Numbered from the stretch's first letter, positions 38,264 through 50,248 are shown. The stretch: 64,000 nucleotides of DNA from Paramecium pentaurelia (GCA_905183005.1 CAJJDO010000001.1:916278-980277), one strand, 5' to 3'. Notes: generated by a model from the sequence alone, not told the origin. Translations and numbers: made by a program.

Positions 38264-39125
38264 ATGAAAATTTAAATCACATTAGTTCTATTACTTGCAT
38301 TAGTAAGTGCCCAGACAGGAGGATGGAAAAAAGTAAAAACTAATAATATACTAGCAAAATACTACAATCTTCAAAGCCACCAACTCAAACAGTATCAATG
38401 AGGCTTAAGTAGCAGTTTAAAATAAGTATCAACCAGAAGAATAAGGTTATGAGTTTTAATAAGTTGTTTCTGTTCAAACCCAAGTAGTTGCTGGAACCAA
38501 TTAAAATATAGTATTACAGTATGAAAATGAGGAGGGATCAATCTAATAATATGATGTTATCATTTACTCAGCGTATTTATTATTAATTTATGTAGCCCAT
38601 GGAATGGATAAGATTAAATCACTAAATGTGAATAAATAAATGGATAATCAGCTTCATTCTCATAAACTCAAACCATCAATAATGAAAATGACAATTAACA
38701 AAAATTATACAAAACTAAACGAAGCTCATTAAGATTGAAAGTCAGAAGATAAGATTAATCAAATAGCTCTTCAACTGGAACATGGGAGAATGTAAGAATT
38801 AAAAATAATATTAATTAGATTAATCCAGAAGTCTTTGAACAAAGCAATGACAACATTATCAATTAAGCCAACCTTGTAGTTGCTCAATAATACAACCCTG
38901 AATAATAGGGATATGAATTTGACAAGGTTATGGAAGTCTAAACATAAATCGTATCTGGAACAAACTACAATATTAAATTGTTGTATTCAAATGGATAAGG
39001 GTCATATTAAACATATGATGTATACCTTTACATTTGGTATATATATTTTATAAATATATTTAAGCCCTTGGAACCCTTCAGCTAATTAAGCAAAGGCTAC
39101 CTTAACAGGAACCTATTAAGTCTGA
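38264..39125 (+). CDS. Secreted two-domain cystatin (cysteine protease inhibitor)
   Basis: Signal peptide MKIQITLVLLLALVSAQ at ATG 38264, followed at once by the cystatin N-terminal TGGW. Domain 1 has EAQVAVQNKYQPEEQGYEF, QTQVVAGTN (the Q-x-V-x-G inhibitory loop) and YDVIIYSAPWNG (second-loop P-W). Domain 2 repeats this: TGTWENINPEVFE, QTQIVSGTNYNIKLLY, YDVYLYICPWNPSANQ, ending TGTYQV-TGA (39123-39125). A basic Q/S-rich linker with KTKRSSLRLKVRRQ separates them. Introns: 38333-38354, 38573-38595, 38792-38818, 39037-39064 (22, 23, 27, 28 nt). Both domains keep all three inhibitory elements, so both should bind papain-like proteases, probably in phagosomes or outside the cell. Confidence 0.93.
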
Positions 39126-40692
39126 TTAATTTATAATTCAGAAAATATATATATATTTATATCATTATAAAATTATATTTACAAAAGTAAATTATAAATA
39201 TTTTTATTCATTATTACCCAAGATGATATGAAGGTTACATCAATAGATTAAATTTGATAATTAATAATTAATTTATTATGGTTTTAAATCAACTAATTTG
39301 TTTTATGATAATTTGATCTCATTATATTCAAAATAATAGATTGGTCCAAGTTTCTGATATAATAAAGTTTTAATTAGCATGCACTTGTCGACCATACTCG
39401 TAATCAGGTAACTGATAAATCCATTAAAAGTTTTATATCATTTTCATTAATAATCAATAGGAGAGCAAAAAATGATCAAGTAATAATTTTTTTATAATTA
39501 AATTTTGTAATTAATCATATGATTTTTCTTTTCTAATTTCATTATATTACTTTCTACCAATACTAGTACATCATAATCATTTTTACAATAGATTTAACAC
39601 AGATCACTTTCTTATACAATTTATCTTATGGCCATAATTTTCATGTTTTGATTAAGAGTTTTCTTACTAAAATGATTATATGTTATTTTATAGAATATTC
39701 AATATAATTGTATTATTTCTATATCATAATTTTTCACATAGATTTAAATCCTTATAAATTTCACCAAATATTGTTTCATTCAGAATTTAATTTAAACTAA
39801 TCATAAAAGGAATACATAGCTTAATAATTATTTTAACTCATCATTCCATATCTTAATACTATGTTTTGCTATGCTTTTATAAATTCATTTCATTAATCTT
39901 AAATCGTATATCTTAAATTTATATTTTTATATATTTTCATTTATAAATAATAACTACATTATTATTAAAACTAATATTTCTATTTAGATAGGAAAGCCTA
40001 TCTTTAATTTTTTTATCATAAATAATTCTTGATTAAAATTCCTATAAAAAAGATTCTTTTCTATAGTAAGTAAATGGTCTAATTTTGTTTTTCATAATAA
40101 TAATTGATTTTTAGATAGGTGAAGATTTTAAAGATATAAATAATGATCTAATGCATAAGCAGAATAGGTATATTAAATATTAACTTAATTGAAGAAAAAT
40201 CAAAGCGCCAATTCTAAAATTTAAAACTTAAAATTGAACTGAACTTATTTTAGGTTGTGAGTCAAAAGCTTATAATACTGTTTTTATATATTTATATGAT
40301 TGATGCTGTATTTTCTATATTCATTCAAGTCTTCTCTTATTATATATGTAATTTAAATAGACTTTAAATTCTAGGTATTTTACACAGTTTTAATGAATAT
40401 TTTTAATGAAGAAGTAGGGTTTATTAGTATAAATGAAGAAAACTTGTTTAATTTAGAATAAACATAATTAAATAAGATAGTATTGTATCTTCAATATATA
40501 ATCAAGTTTAGGTGAATAACAAAAGATAAAAACAGGGCATTTTAAATTCATTATAATATTTAAGATTATTTAAATACCTAATGTACTTTTATAATTAAAC
40601 ACTGGTTTTAATATTCAGTTAATTAATAAAGTGATTTACCTGTCATAATTCAAAAGCCAAATGATATTTCTAAAGTTTGATTAATAAAATTA
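39126..40692. other. Long AT-rich interval with possible relics
   Basis: About 1.57 kb with no solid gene. Minus-strand traces at ~39470-39800 (IFGEIYKDLN; QESDLCQIYCKNDYDVLVLV) look once-coding but sit in different frames. On plus, a small ORF around 40393-40634 (MNIFNEEVGFISINEENLFN, possibly continuing NNKRQKQGILNSLQYLRLF) may be real with a micro-intron. I did not call either because starts and splices cannot be fixed. Confidence 0.35.
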
Positions 40693-41505
40693 ATGTAAAG
40701 ATTCCTTTTCATCACATTATTGGCCTTTGGCACATATGGAGCATTAACAGCAAATTTCTGGTGTGATTGTACAGAATTCACAAGCTAAACTGAATGCAAC
40801 AATGTTGTTGATTGTGTTTGGGGAACTGCTTGTGGAGTAAAACCATGTAAAGATGTTGCAACAACTGTTTGTGATACACTTGATGTTTGTTCTTTAAATA
40901 ATGCTGGAGTTTGTGAAGACAAATAAGCTTGCTCAACTTATGAAGCTGCTAAACCAATTTTATGTATGATTCAAAAAGGAAATTGTTCTGCCTCTTTAAC
41001 TGCAAATGCAAATGGAAAATATACATGTTCAACCTATACACCTGTCACAGATTGTGCAGCTTTAGCAGTTACTGCCTGTAGCAATAATTTTGTAGATGAA
41101 TAAAATTTCTGCTGGGTAAACGCAGCTACAAATAAATGTGATAAGTTTAATATGGAATCATGCTCAGGAATTCCTATGGACGTATGTGCAGATTTAGGAT
41201 GTGATGCATCTGGAACTGCATGCAAAGCAGTCACATGCTCTTCCTTTACAACTGAATCTACATGTACAGTAGCTAATGATGGTATCTTCGGTGCTTAAAC
41301 ATTATGTAAATGGGATAAGACAGCAAACACTTGTGGAGATAGAAGTGATGTAGCAGATTATACTCAAGACACTTGTTCAAAGAATACAGACGGAGGATAT
41401 TATTGGAGTAATGATGCTTGTGTTGCTTGTGAAGATGAATCAGAAGATTCAAGCAGTCCTTATCTATTAGCTTCATTGGCAGTCTTTTTAGCAATCATCC
41501 AATGA
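40693..41505 (+). CDS. Cysteine-rich GPI-type surface protein, 270 aa
   Basis: One intronless frame from ATG 40693 (signal peptide MQRFLFITLLAFGTYGALT) to TGA 41503-41505. The mature part has about 35 cysteines with recurring spacing such as C-x-W...C, ACGVKPC, CSTY, CSGIPMDVCADLGC, resembling the cysteine periodicity of Paramecium and Tetrahymena immobilization (surface) antigens, though much shorter. Ala, Thr and Ser are common between cysteines. It ends EDESEDSSSPYLLASLAVFL plus AIIQ, a typical GPI-anchor signal with small residues ahead of a hydrophobic tail. GC content is visibly higher than its surroundings, as is usual for surface antigens. Function beyond surface coat cannot be told. 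Confidence 0.87.
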
Positions 41506-41552
41506 TAAGTTTATTCATATTAAAAACGATATAATTTTATTTTAAATTATTC

Positions 41553-43126
41553 TCATTTTTCATCAACCTTCATTTTGATATGATTTATTATTTAATCAAT
41601 CTCATCTTATTCTAATTCTAATTTCTACACTGCTTGAATTATGACACTAGCATTTATACTATGTTAAAGGAGTTTTGAAGATTAAAATTTAATTTCAGCA
41701 ATTATTTCATGTCTCTTTACTTCATTTTATGAATCAACCTATTATTATTCATGAAGTTTAATTATAAAGTGTCTCTTCCAAAATTCAACATCCATTAAAC
41801 ATGGTTATTTCAATATGTTATCATAATATAATGTTATTTAATCTTTTAAATCATCTTATACTGGGAATGTTTAATATTTTAATAATGTTTACTTTATTAA
41901 CTTTATTGTCTACTCAGTTAAATTTCTATGATATAACTAAATGTCTTAAAATCATTTACATAATGTATTAAATCTACTAATAATTTATGAAGATTTTGCA
42001 TATAAATGTTTAGCTTTATCAATTATGATTTTGCATCTATTGGTAATTTAGATTCTCTTAATGAATCTAAAAATTAATCTAATTCTTCATTTGATCCTGC
42101 TAATTTTTAAAATAATTAATCATTAACTACAAAATTTGATTAACTCAAATAATTAAAAACTGTATCGTAAGAGCTATCACGATTTATAGTTCTTTTAATT
42201 GATGACCATAATGATTTTATCTCTTAAATTTAATTATCATATTACCTTATGTAGCTTATTTTGATTTTAAATTTAAAGATGGTTATTAATTCCTAATTTC
42301 CATTTCTGTTTACATCATATAATCATTTATATTAAATTTATTTAAAACTGGTCTTGTCTAATCTTCTATTTTAAACATAAAAATAGGTTTTGATAATTCT
42401 TGTGATTCTATTTTCTATTCTTTTATACATAATTACTTAATTCATTTTTTTAAGTGCATATTCTACATTTTTTATAGTTGAAACATGAAATACTTGCAAT
42501 TTCATATGAATATCATTAAAAACAGCTCTTCTTTATTTATCTAATTAAATCACTGTCTACTCTTATTAAGCACATCCTTCAAAGTATTCACTTATTGTTT
42601 AATTGTAATCTGTTATAGCTTATCTTAAAAAGATGCTGTTTTATTATTTTTCTTATTCTAAAGCTGTCCTAATAGAATCTGTTTTAGCATAAGGTAAATC
42701 AATAATGCTTTATTTATAACGATTTGCCCTTCTAGATAAATTATTCACATTAGATTTCAATTATTTATCTAATTGCCTGCAATAATACTCCATTTTAGAA
42801 AATCCATCTTACTATTTAGCTAGCAAGTCTTTTAATATAACCAAAGCATCATTTTTATAAGATTCCTTTAAATATTCAGCTTATTCTTTTTCACATAAAA
42901 TTACACTTCTATAAGCTTAGACTATATCTATTATGTCATCATTTATTATTCCATCTTCTGTAAGATCTAATATTTTAGCTAATTGATCTAAGCTTTAGGC
43001 ATATGAGCCTTCCAATAATGCTCTTTCAAAAAGTGCAGTGTTAAGAATTTCCATCACCCTTACATTTTATGTTTAATAGGTTGAAAATTGCTGATACCTA
43101 TTCATTATATCAGGTTCAAAAAGCAT
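41553..43126 (-). CDS. F-BAR/FCH-like coiled-coil protein (tentative)
   Basis: ATG 43124-43126 (MLFEPDIMNRYQQFSTYQTQ). The segment NTALFERALLEGSYAQSLDQ followed by LAKILD resembles the FCH signature (E-R-x-x-x-E-x-x-Y-A-x-x-L-x-x-L-A) that opens F-BAR membrane-bending domains. Helical stretches with conserved-looking aromatic/basic residues follow (MEYYCRQLDKQLKSNVNNLS). The later half is helical (PIDAKSQLIKLNIYMQNLHK) and ends NHIKMKVDEK-TGA (41553-41555). Introns: 42415-42436 (22 nt), 42223-42245 (23 nt), 41861-41892 (32 nt). No SH3 or other tail domain. A role in membrane curvature or endocytosis would follow if the F-BAR call is right; a generic coiled coil is the alternative. Confidence 0.6.
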
Positions 43127-43658
43127 AATTAATTTATTTATTTCAATTATTTGAAGATTCAAACTTAGCAAATATAATCAAATTTGCAAATAAAAATGCT
43201 TGAAATATATATATGGTTCAGAAAAGACTAATCGATTTATTAATCATTTATCATTAAAATCAGAAATTCTCATCATTAGATAATTTAATTAAGTTAACTT
43301 TATATTTTTGAAATAATTTATAATTTATTTATTATGGGAATTTTTATTATAACAAGATTGTATTTATCTTTATATACCTATTAACAATATGCAGATAATT
43401 GATAATATATATAATAAAATCATGAAAATTACAATTAAATATTCAATTGATTTTAATTTATCAATTAGAATAATTTATATAAAAATTTCAAAGCTATAAA
43501 TTAATTATATGAGAAGACTGATTTATATAAATTATATATTTTTGAAATCTATGTTATTTGTTAGATAATTTAATTGTTGGTTATTTATTAATAAATTTTA
43601 TCAAATTCGTTAAAAAACACTACTCTCTTATCTTTTAATTAATTTTTTTATTTGTTTA
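43127..43658. other. Intergenic between divergent genes
   Basis: About 530 AT-rich bases between the F-BAR-like gene (minus) and the first Myb gene (plus). No ORF or motif stands out; it should contain both promoters. Confidence 0.5.
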
Positions 43659-44924
43659 ATGAGAGGTACCCACCAATTAATCACTCAATTTGAACTCAAT
43701 GGATATACTTTACCTATGATGGAAAAGAATATGTGTATTACTTTTTTGCAAGATCTACTCTAATAAAATCCAATTGATATGGACTTTATACTTGCTAATA
43801 CTTCACCATCTCCCCAATAACTAAAAATATTAACACTAAAATCTAATATTCTGTAATTAATGAAAGAGGATAAAGATCCATCAATTTCATACCATAGATT
43901 TGACTATGCTTAATTAAATAACTTAATCCCAAAGAAGAATAGAAATAAAATAAATGAAATTAAAACAAAAGTTGAAACTCTTCTAAATAGTAATAATATC
44001 GACCCTCCTTTGACTATTAAGAAGAGGTATAAATGATATTAATTAGATAGATGGTGGACAGAAGAAGAAGATTAATAACTGAAAGAATTAGTCACACAAC
44101 ATGGTGCTAAAAATTGGAAGAAAATAGCATCTTATTTTGAAGAAAGAACAGATGTCTAATGTTTACATAGATGGCAAAAAGTTCTAAATCCTGATCTTGT
44201 TAAGGGTCCTTGGACATAAGAAGAAGACGAATTATTAGTTAAATTAGTAACAAATTATGGGCCAAAAAATTGGAGTCAAATTGCAAAACATTTACCTGGT
44301 AGGATTGGTAAGTAATGTAGAGAGAGGTATTTAATTCAGAATTAATGTAGATTCCATAATCATTTAGATCCAAAAATCAATAAAGAAAGATGGACTGATG
44401 AAGAAGATTAAACTATAATTGAGGCACATAAGAAATTAGGAAACCGATGGTCATTAATAGCAGGTTTATTGAAAGGAAGAACTGACAATTCAATTAAAAA
44501 TCATTGGAATAGTACTTTAAAAAGAAGATTGAAAATGTAAAATAGATGGGAAGATCTATAAATCTTACCTATATAGGATGAGACACAAATTAAAGGAGTT
44601 CCAAGAAGATAAGTTTAGAGGAGAATAATGTATTATAAAACTCCTGAAAAATTACTTAAAAGAGATCCTGTCTCAAGATAATTAAATTTCTTGACTCCAT
44701 TCTCAAATAACACCCCAAGTAATAATTATATATATCTCTATATAGAATCTGAAACTACTCCTAAGAATCTAAGTATTGTATATCCAAATTTATCTGTCAA
44801 AGATTCAGAGATGATGTAAAATTATTAATATGCTCTTAGAGATTCATGTTAAATTTTATTCAAATAATTAAGTGAATTAACTAATATGGATCTTGATTTC
44901 AATATATAATATAGTTACAAATGA
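43659..44924 (+). CDS. Three-repeat Myb (R1R2R3) transcription factor
   Basis: ATG 43659 (MRGTHQLITQFELNG). Three Myb repeats follow an N-terminal leader: RWWTEEEDQQLKELVTQHGA with NWKKIASYFEERTDVQCLHR; PWTQEEDELLVKLVTNYGPK with NWSQIAKHLPGRIGKQCRER; RWTDEEDQTIIEAHKKLGNR with WSLIAGLLKGRTDNSIKNHW. The regularly spaced tryptophans and the recognition-helix residues match animal c-Myb/plant 3R-Myb, which regulate cell-cycle genes. Introns 44027-44050 and 44327-44350 (24 nt each) are forced; the second restores RERFHNHLDP. A 27-nt intron at 44719-44745 is probable but does not change frame. Stop TGA 44922-44924. The C-terminal region is S/T/P-rich and could be regulatory. Confidence 0.93.
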
Positions 44925-45461
44925 TATAAATTAATATATAAAATAAAGATTTTTTAAAAAGAAGAATAGAGTAAATCGTGTGCGATCGATTCATTTAAAG
45001 TAATTGTTAATTTATATTTTTTGTCCAATAAATTTATCATACTAAAAAATAATAGAAGTTACATTAAAAAATTTTGAATTTAGAAAATTAACTGCAGAGT
45101 TACTGACACTTGTTTACTGATGAACGACTTACAAAAAAATGTGAGTTCTATTTTCAGATATAATAATTGTATATATATAAAAAAAAATAAATAAATATTA
45201 TTGAAATTATTATTAAGTAATAATAATTATTTATTTATTTCATCAAATATAATTTTAGATCTTTATTTTAAAGTCAAAAGATAAGACAAATATTTTGATG
45301 CTGATAAAATATTTAAACTTTTTTGTAACACATTATCAAATGAGTTATATTCATAGCATATATTTTATTTAATTATTAAGTTTCAGTTTATTTGCTTAAA
45401 TAAATTTTTTTTTTATTCATATAAATCTAATTTACAGAACAATAAACGCAATTAAATATAA
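44925..45461. other. Intergenic between two Myb genes
   Basis: About 540 bases of AT-rich DNA between two plus-strand Myb-type genes. No ORF is convincing; the right end should carry the promoter of the second gene. Confidence 0.45.
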
Positions 45462-46309
45462 ATGTTTTAGAATATCGTTCAAGAGTCTAGTTACTTAGAG
45501 AAAGAGATTTCTGTTTTTGATCTTCATTCTCCTAAAACTATGGATTAACAATCGATCCATGATTAAGAATCAAATTTTCATTGTACCAAATTTTCTTTAT
45601 TTTACTACATAGTGTCATTTTTTACCGATGAACCAATTTAAAAAAATAGAGATTAAGTATCATCTTTAATGCTACTTAAAGAGGAGAAGACTTATTCTAA
45701 TTACAAAAATTAGGATAGGAGCAAAATTAAACAGAAAGTTTGGAATGATGAAGAAGATTAAAAATTAAAATATCTATTTAATCTATATCAAGGAAAATGG
45801 ATAGAAATTGCTAAATGCATGCCATAAAGGAATGCATCACAATGTCAATAAAGATGGAGAAGAATAAATCCATCAAAATATGTATAATCTTTCATTTATT
45901 ACAATATAGATAAAACATATTTGGACTTAATAAGAAGATGATTAATTGAAACAATTGGTATCAAAATTAGGTAGGAAATGGGTGAAAATAGCCAAATGTA
46001 ACTGTATCTGTTATATTATTTATAGTCCTTGGTAACATAACTGGTAAATAGGTTCGTGATCATTATATAAATAAATTGGACGAATCAATCAGCAGAGACC
46101 CATGGAGTTATGAGGAGGATATGTTTATTTTAAATTATTTTGTTACAAATGGACCGAAATGGACATAAATTTCTAATTTACTTGTTGGAAGACCTGTATA
46201 TAAACTGTTATTATATTTTAAGGAAAATCATGTTAAAAATAGATTCTATAGTTTCATTGTTAGGAATTATTTAGGACAACAAAGTCGATATCAGATTATT
46301 TATTCTTGA
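45462..46309 (+). CDS. Second Myb-type DNA-binding protein, divergent three repeats
   Basis: ATG 45462 (MFQNIVQESSYLEKEISVFD). Repeat 1: VWNDEEDQKLKYLFNLYQGK then WIEIAKCMPQRNASQCQQRW; repeat 2: IWTQQEDDQLKQLVSKLGRK then WVKIAKFLGNITGKQVRDHY; repeat 3: PWSYEEDMFILNYFVTNGPK then WTQISNLLVGRPENHVKNRF. Introns: 45882-45909 (28 nt), 45998-46025 (28 nt), 46196-46222 (27 nt). The protein stops soon after repeat 3 (RYQIIYS-TGA, 46307-46309). It lacks the long C-terminal tail of its neighbour and is more diverged, consistent with an old tandem duplication followed by specialisation, like SNAPc4/Myb-like factors. Target genes unknown. Confidence 0.88.
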
Positions 46310-46632
46310 ATTGGTTCTAATTTTCAATGAATACAAACCTCCAATATTTATATACATATTTAAATATATAGTTCTATAACAAATAAACATTAAATTCTGT
46401 TTATATTAAAAAAAAGTAATGAATTAAACTTCGAATAGATAAAATTAATTCGTTCAGTTTTTTTTGGATTATATAAACTAACATTAATTAAAATGTTAAC
46501 TAACAAATTAAAATTTATATATAAAATCACTTAATTTGATGATGTAATTTGTCATATATAACCTCTAAGTTGTTTTTTTCAAATATTCTTTCACTGTAAA
46601 AAAACCAACCTTATATTTATTGAATGATGCAT

Positions 46633-46830
46633 TCAAAATAATTTTTAGATATTGCTATTGAATTATTATATTATTCTATAGGTATAAGTAGGATTATAAG
46701 GAAAAACTCTAATAATATTTATATCCTAACTTTAACTTTCTAATTGAGAAACAATAATATTTGAATTAACTTCAATATATCCAAAAATTAAATTTTCATG
46801 ATATTTATTGTAAATCTCAATACATAGCAT
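46633..46830 (-). CDS. Small unknown ORF, 5' end uncertain
   Basis: Minus-strand frame ending at TGA 46633-46635 (FNSNIQKLF). From an internal ATG at 46828-46830 it reads MLCIEIYNKYHENLIFGYIE then SNIIVSQLESQSQDINIIRV and FPYNPTYTYRII, which has clear coding character. The frame stays open upstream to about 46920 (KYEKELQYLLHRIFIQQQR) without an ATG, so either translation starts at 46830 or a first exon is missed. No domain recognised. It is antisense to and upstream of the pyruvate carrier gene. Confidence 0.4.
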
Positions 46831-46965
46831 TCTCTATTGCTATATAAAAATTCTATGTAATAAATATTATAATTCTTTTTCATATTTAATATTGTTACAT
46901 ACATAAAATTTAATTGTTTAACAATGTAAATGAAATAAGATTTTAATAATAATTATTTATATTTA

Positions 46966-47363
46966 ATGGGTCCCATAAGATAGTTATAAGCCTTTGTATG
47001 TGCCTAGACATTTTGGCCATAATTTATGATTAGATGGTTTTAGGCTGAAAAAGGACCTTTTACAATCTTCTTTTATTGCCCTTTAGCCAAATGGGGAATA
47101 TCTATAGCAAATATAAATGACATGATCAAAAAGCCTATTGAAACAATTAACCCTGTTTAGTAATCAGTTATTACATTAACAGGAACCCTGATTGCAAGGT
47201 ATTAGATTATAATTATTAATTAGATGGTGCTGGGTTTTATCACCAAGATAATATATGTTAATGGTATGTAACTCAGTTATGGCATGTACAGGGATCATTC
47301 AATTATGGAGAAAACAGTAATTAATTGAATTATTTAATTAGTTAAGCTGGTCTCTTATTTTGA
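46966..47363 (+). CDS. Mitochondrial pyruvate carrier subunit (MPC2-like)
   Basis: ATG 46966 (MGPIRQLQAFVCAQTFWPQF). The conserved MPC core is present: GPFTIFFYCPLAKWGISIAN, NDMIKKPIETINPVQQSVIT, LTGTLIARWCWVLSPRQYML, MVCNSVMACTGIIQLWRK. MPC subunits form a small heterodimer in the inner mitochondrial membrane that imports pyruvate. Two 25-nt introns are forced: 47199-47223 (restores ARW) and 47317-47341 (restores the end WRKHQAGLLF-TGA at 47361-47363). About 115 residues, normal for the family. Without the second intron the frame would run on into AT-rich DNA with a (TA)n tract. Confidence 0.88.
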
Positions 47364-47758
47364 AATATTTTATGTATGTTTCGAATATATCAATTATCAA
47401 TAGAAGTATCTTTATATATATATATATATATAATTGTTTGAGCATTAAGCAATCATCTATACTTTTTGGATATAATCTAAAACTTAGAAAATGCCAATCT
47501 AAGCATTTTCTAATAAATTCAAATATTATTATTATTCTATATTTTAAATTGAAAGACAAAGTTCTTATTATTTATGTATGGTAGTAAAGATTATATTGAT
47601 TTAATAAAGAAATGAGATTTTCTTACTCTTCTTCCAATGTAAAGACAACAAATAAATTTAGATATAGTATTTATTAAAAATTCAAAAAAGAAAAATCATT
47701 AAATAAATTATATAAAAGGATTATTGATACATGTACTTGTACTTAGATAAACTGATTA
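47364..47758. other. Intergenic between convergent genes, with (TA)n tract
   Basis: About 395 bases between the convergent stops of the pyruvate carrier (plus) and coiled-coil (minus) genes. It contains a short TA dinucleotide run near 47413-47431. The open frames here on both strands look like compositional chance. Confidence 0.5.
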
Positions 47759-49206
47759 TCATTCCTATTAACTAGTTCTTTTAATTTAAGATTATGATCC
47801 AGTAGGCCCAGTAACTGTTAAAGTATTGCCTGCCCTTGATGTTACAGTTCTTTGAGTTACAACAACTTCCTAAATTTCAATATTAAATTTACTTTCCTTG
47901 ATCCACTCTTCTTAAGAGATTCTAATTCTGCTTAACACATAGTCAATTCTTCCTAACACTTATTGTATTCATGGTTGGTTTTAATGAACTTCTACTTCCA
48001 AACTTCAACTTCCTCAGATAGATAAGTGACTTTCTCTTAAATAACTGTAGTTCCTTAAGATTCTAATTCAGTATATCTCAATTTCCATTCATTTAATTCA
48101 GCATCTTTATTTCTGATTTGAATTTGCAACCTTTCAATATCAGTAGATATTAAAGCTAATTTATTCTAAAATAATAAAGTTTATTACTTCATAATCTCTT
48201 ATTTACATAATTAATTCATTATTTTTGGTATAAGATTCTTATTCAATAAGTGTATATTTGTTTTTCCAATTCTAAATATCTTAATTAGCTTATTATAATA
48301 ATCTTTCAAGTCTTGAATTATCATCCTTAGATAATCTCAATTGATTTTCTAAATCTCTTAATTGACTTGTATCTTGAGCACTTGTTTGTAATTTTGATAA
48401 TTGTAATCTTAATTATTGAATTTCACCATCTCTATTTTAAAGTAATTATTTAAGCCTATCATTTTCTTATTATGATTAACTTAATTAAAGTTCTAGATCA
48501 GATATTTATCTTCTTAATCCTGCAATCTAGTCTTCCAATTAAGTTCTCATGGCAAAGAATTCAGCTTATAATGAAGCAGCATCTGCAGCATTGGCACTAT
48601 GTAATGTAATGTCTCCTCTTAAGGAATCCAATTATTATTCATAGTTATTTCTCATTTACATCATTTAATTTTTAAGTTAATCATTCTCTCTACGTAATTA
48701 TTGTAATTGAGATTCTAATTATTCAATTCTTGTATTATCTGTAACGACTTTAACTACTTCTTTTTCAACAACTTTGGCTTCCTTTCTTCTTTCTAAATCA
48801 GCAATAATTGACTAAAGATATTCACATTCTAATCTCCAAGGTGTTTCTATTTCTTCTTTTGAAACAACTACAATATTCATACAAAGTGGAGGAGCTTATT
48901 GGCAATTTTATTAAACACTGTAAGTACCAGGATATGAGACTTGTGGAATTGAAATATTTTATCTTAAAACTTTTTGGCTTGAAATTCTGGGGGGAAGAAC
49001 TTATTATGTTTAAAGAATAGGTGCTTCATCTTAAGTCCTGATTTATTATTATGAAAATTCAATTATTGGTGACTATATTTAGAAATTAGAATAAATACTT
49101 ATGTTATAACTTGTCTGGTATTAGAATTTACTAATCTCATCCCTTATTCTGCACCATTTAATAATTTTATTTTACCATCATCGCTTACATATATTTCTTA
49201 ACTCAT
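47759..49206 (-). CDS. Coiled-coil cytoskeletal-type protein, ~450 aa
   Basis: ATG 49204-49206 (MSQEIYVSDDGKIKLLNGAE). A Q/P/S-rich head with PPRISSQ and VSYPGTYSVQQNCQQAPPLC leads into EIETPWRLECEYLQSIIADL and KVVEKEVVKVVTDN, then a continuous heptad coiled coil of ~270 residues (EQLESQLQQLRRENDQLKNQ ... DLENQLRLSKDDNSRLERLL). The tail SRKEVVVTQRTVTSRAGN is basic and S/T-rich. Introns: 49073-49098 (26 nt), 48166-48187 (22 nt), 47870-47892 (23 nt). Stop TGA 47759-47761. The VVEKEVVKVV piece recalls alveolin/epiplasmin repeats of the alveolate cortex, so a cortical role is possible, but this is a single short match. Confidence 0.75.
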
Positions 49207-49301
49207 ATTTATCTTTATTTAAAATTATTTTTATTTCCCACTTTTATCAATAATAGATATTAAATGTATAAACTATTAATAATTATTTAATTAAATTATC
49301 A

Positions 49302-50236
49302 ATGTAAGTTTAATATGGTGCAGTACCAAATTCTTAAGCATTGGGAAATGCTATTGGAAATGCTATAGTTGGATAATTACAATAATATGGAGCTTAATTT
49401 TTTACTGCTGATGTAATGAAAATATCTTATATTAGCCATTTGCAGGAGTAAATTTTATGCTTATAGATTAAAAACCAGAGTAAGTCATCAATAATAATTA
49501 ATAGTTGTATAGAATGTATATGTCCATGTATTGGTGAAAAGAAAAACAGTTATCAGATTTCAGTCTCTGAATAAACAGGACTTCTTGCTTCATAGTAGCT
49601 TGGGATCATCCAAGAGGAATCCGAATGTGCTTAAAGATTCTTTTGTTAATGTTGGAGAGCTTTAGATCTATTATTCATCAATAATTAAAATCAAATCATG
49701 TTTAAAGCACAACGTAATAGAGAATATTTATTTTAGGAATTTATAAAGTTCCTTCAGTTTTATGTTTACCATGTGAGAGACCCGAAATGGTTGTATCTCG
49801 TGATTCCGAAGTGATAGGATATCTAAAATAGCCATTCATGTGTTGTGGTAGATCAGAGTAATATATGAAAATGATATCTAGATGTCCTATACCAATTCTT
49901 GAAGAAATTGATATTTGTGATCCTTCAGGGAATACAAGATATTTCATTTCTGGTGAATTTGTTTAATGTGGTTGTATAACAAGAATGTGTGGTATACCAA
50001 GATGTACAGGTCCTTGTTAATATATTGACTATGACATTTATAATCCTATGAAATAGAAAGTAGGAAGAATTAGAAATATTTTTAATGGATGTGCATAAGA
50101 ATATTGTAGCAAAGCAGATAAATTTTTGGTTGAATTTCCTCCTCAATGCACTTCATAGGATAAATGCCTAATTCTTTTTGCTGCTATCACAATCGATTAT
50201 GATAACTTTGAATATACATTTTGCAATTTGCCTTGA
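49302..50236 (+). CDS. Phospholipid scramblase family protein
   Basis: ATG 49302 (MQVQYGAVPNSQALGNAIGN). After a Q/G-rich head the scramblase fold is visible: CPCIGEKKNSYQISVSEQTG, CCGRSEQYMKMISRCPIP, EIDICDPSGNTRYFISGEFV, GCITRMCGIPRCTGPCQY, YDIYNPMKQKVGRIRNIFNG, then DKFLVEFPPQCTSQDKCLIL and DYDNFEYTF. Scramblase-like proteins (beta-barrel, related to Tubby) are cysteine-rich membrane-associated lipid-binding proteins. Introns: 49413-49435 (23 nt), 49480-49504 (25 nt), 49714-49736 (23 nt). The protein ends CNLP-TGA (50234-50236) without the usual C-terminal hydrophobic helix, so membrane contact would rely on palmitoylated cysteines. Confidence 0.83.
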
Positions 50237-50248
50237 AATTTATAAATT

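Noticed and set aside
39370..39430. Possible tRNA because of a locally GC-richer stretch.
   Set aside because: No acceptor stem, T-loop or anticodon arm can be drawn from it.
47338..47602. Extension of the pyruvate carrier C-terminus into AT-rich DNA.
   Set aside because: Removing the 25-nt intron 47317-47341 gives an immediate TGA and a protein of normal length.
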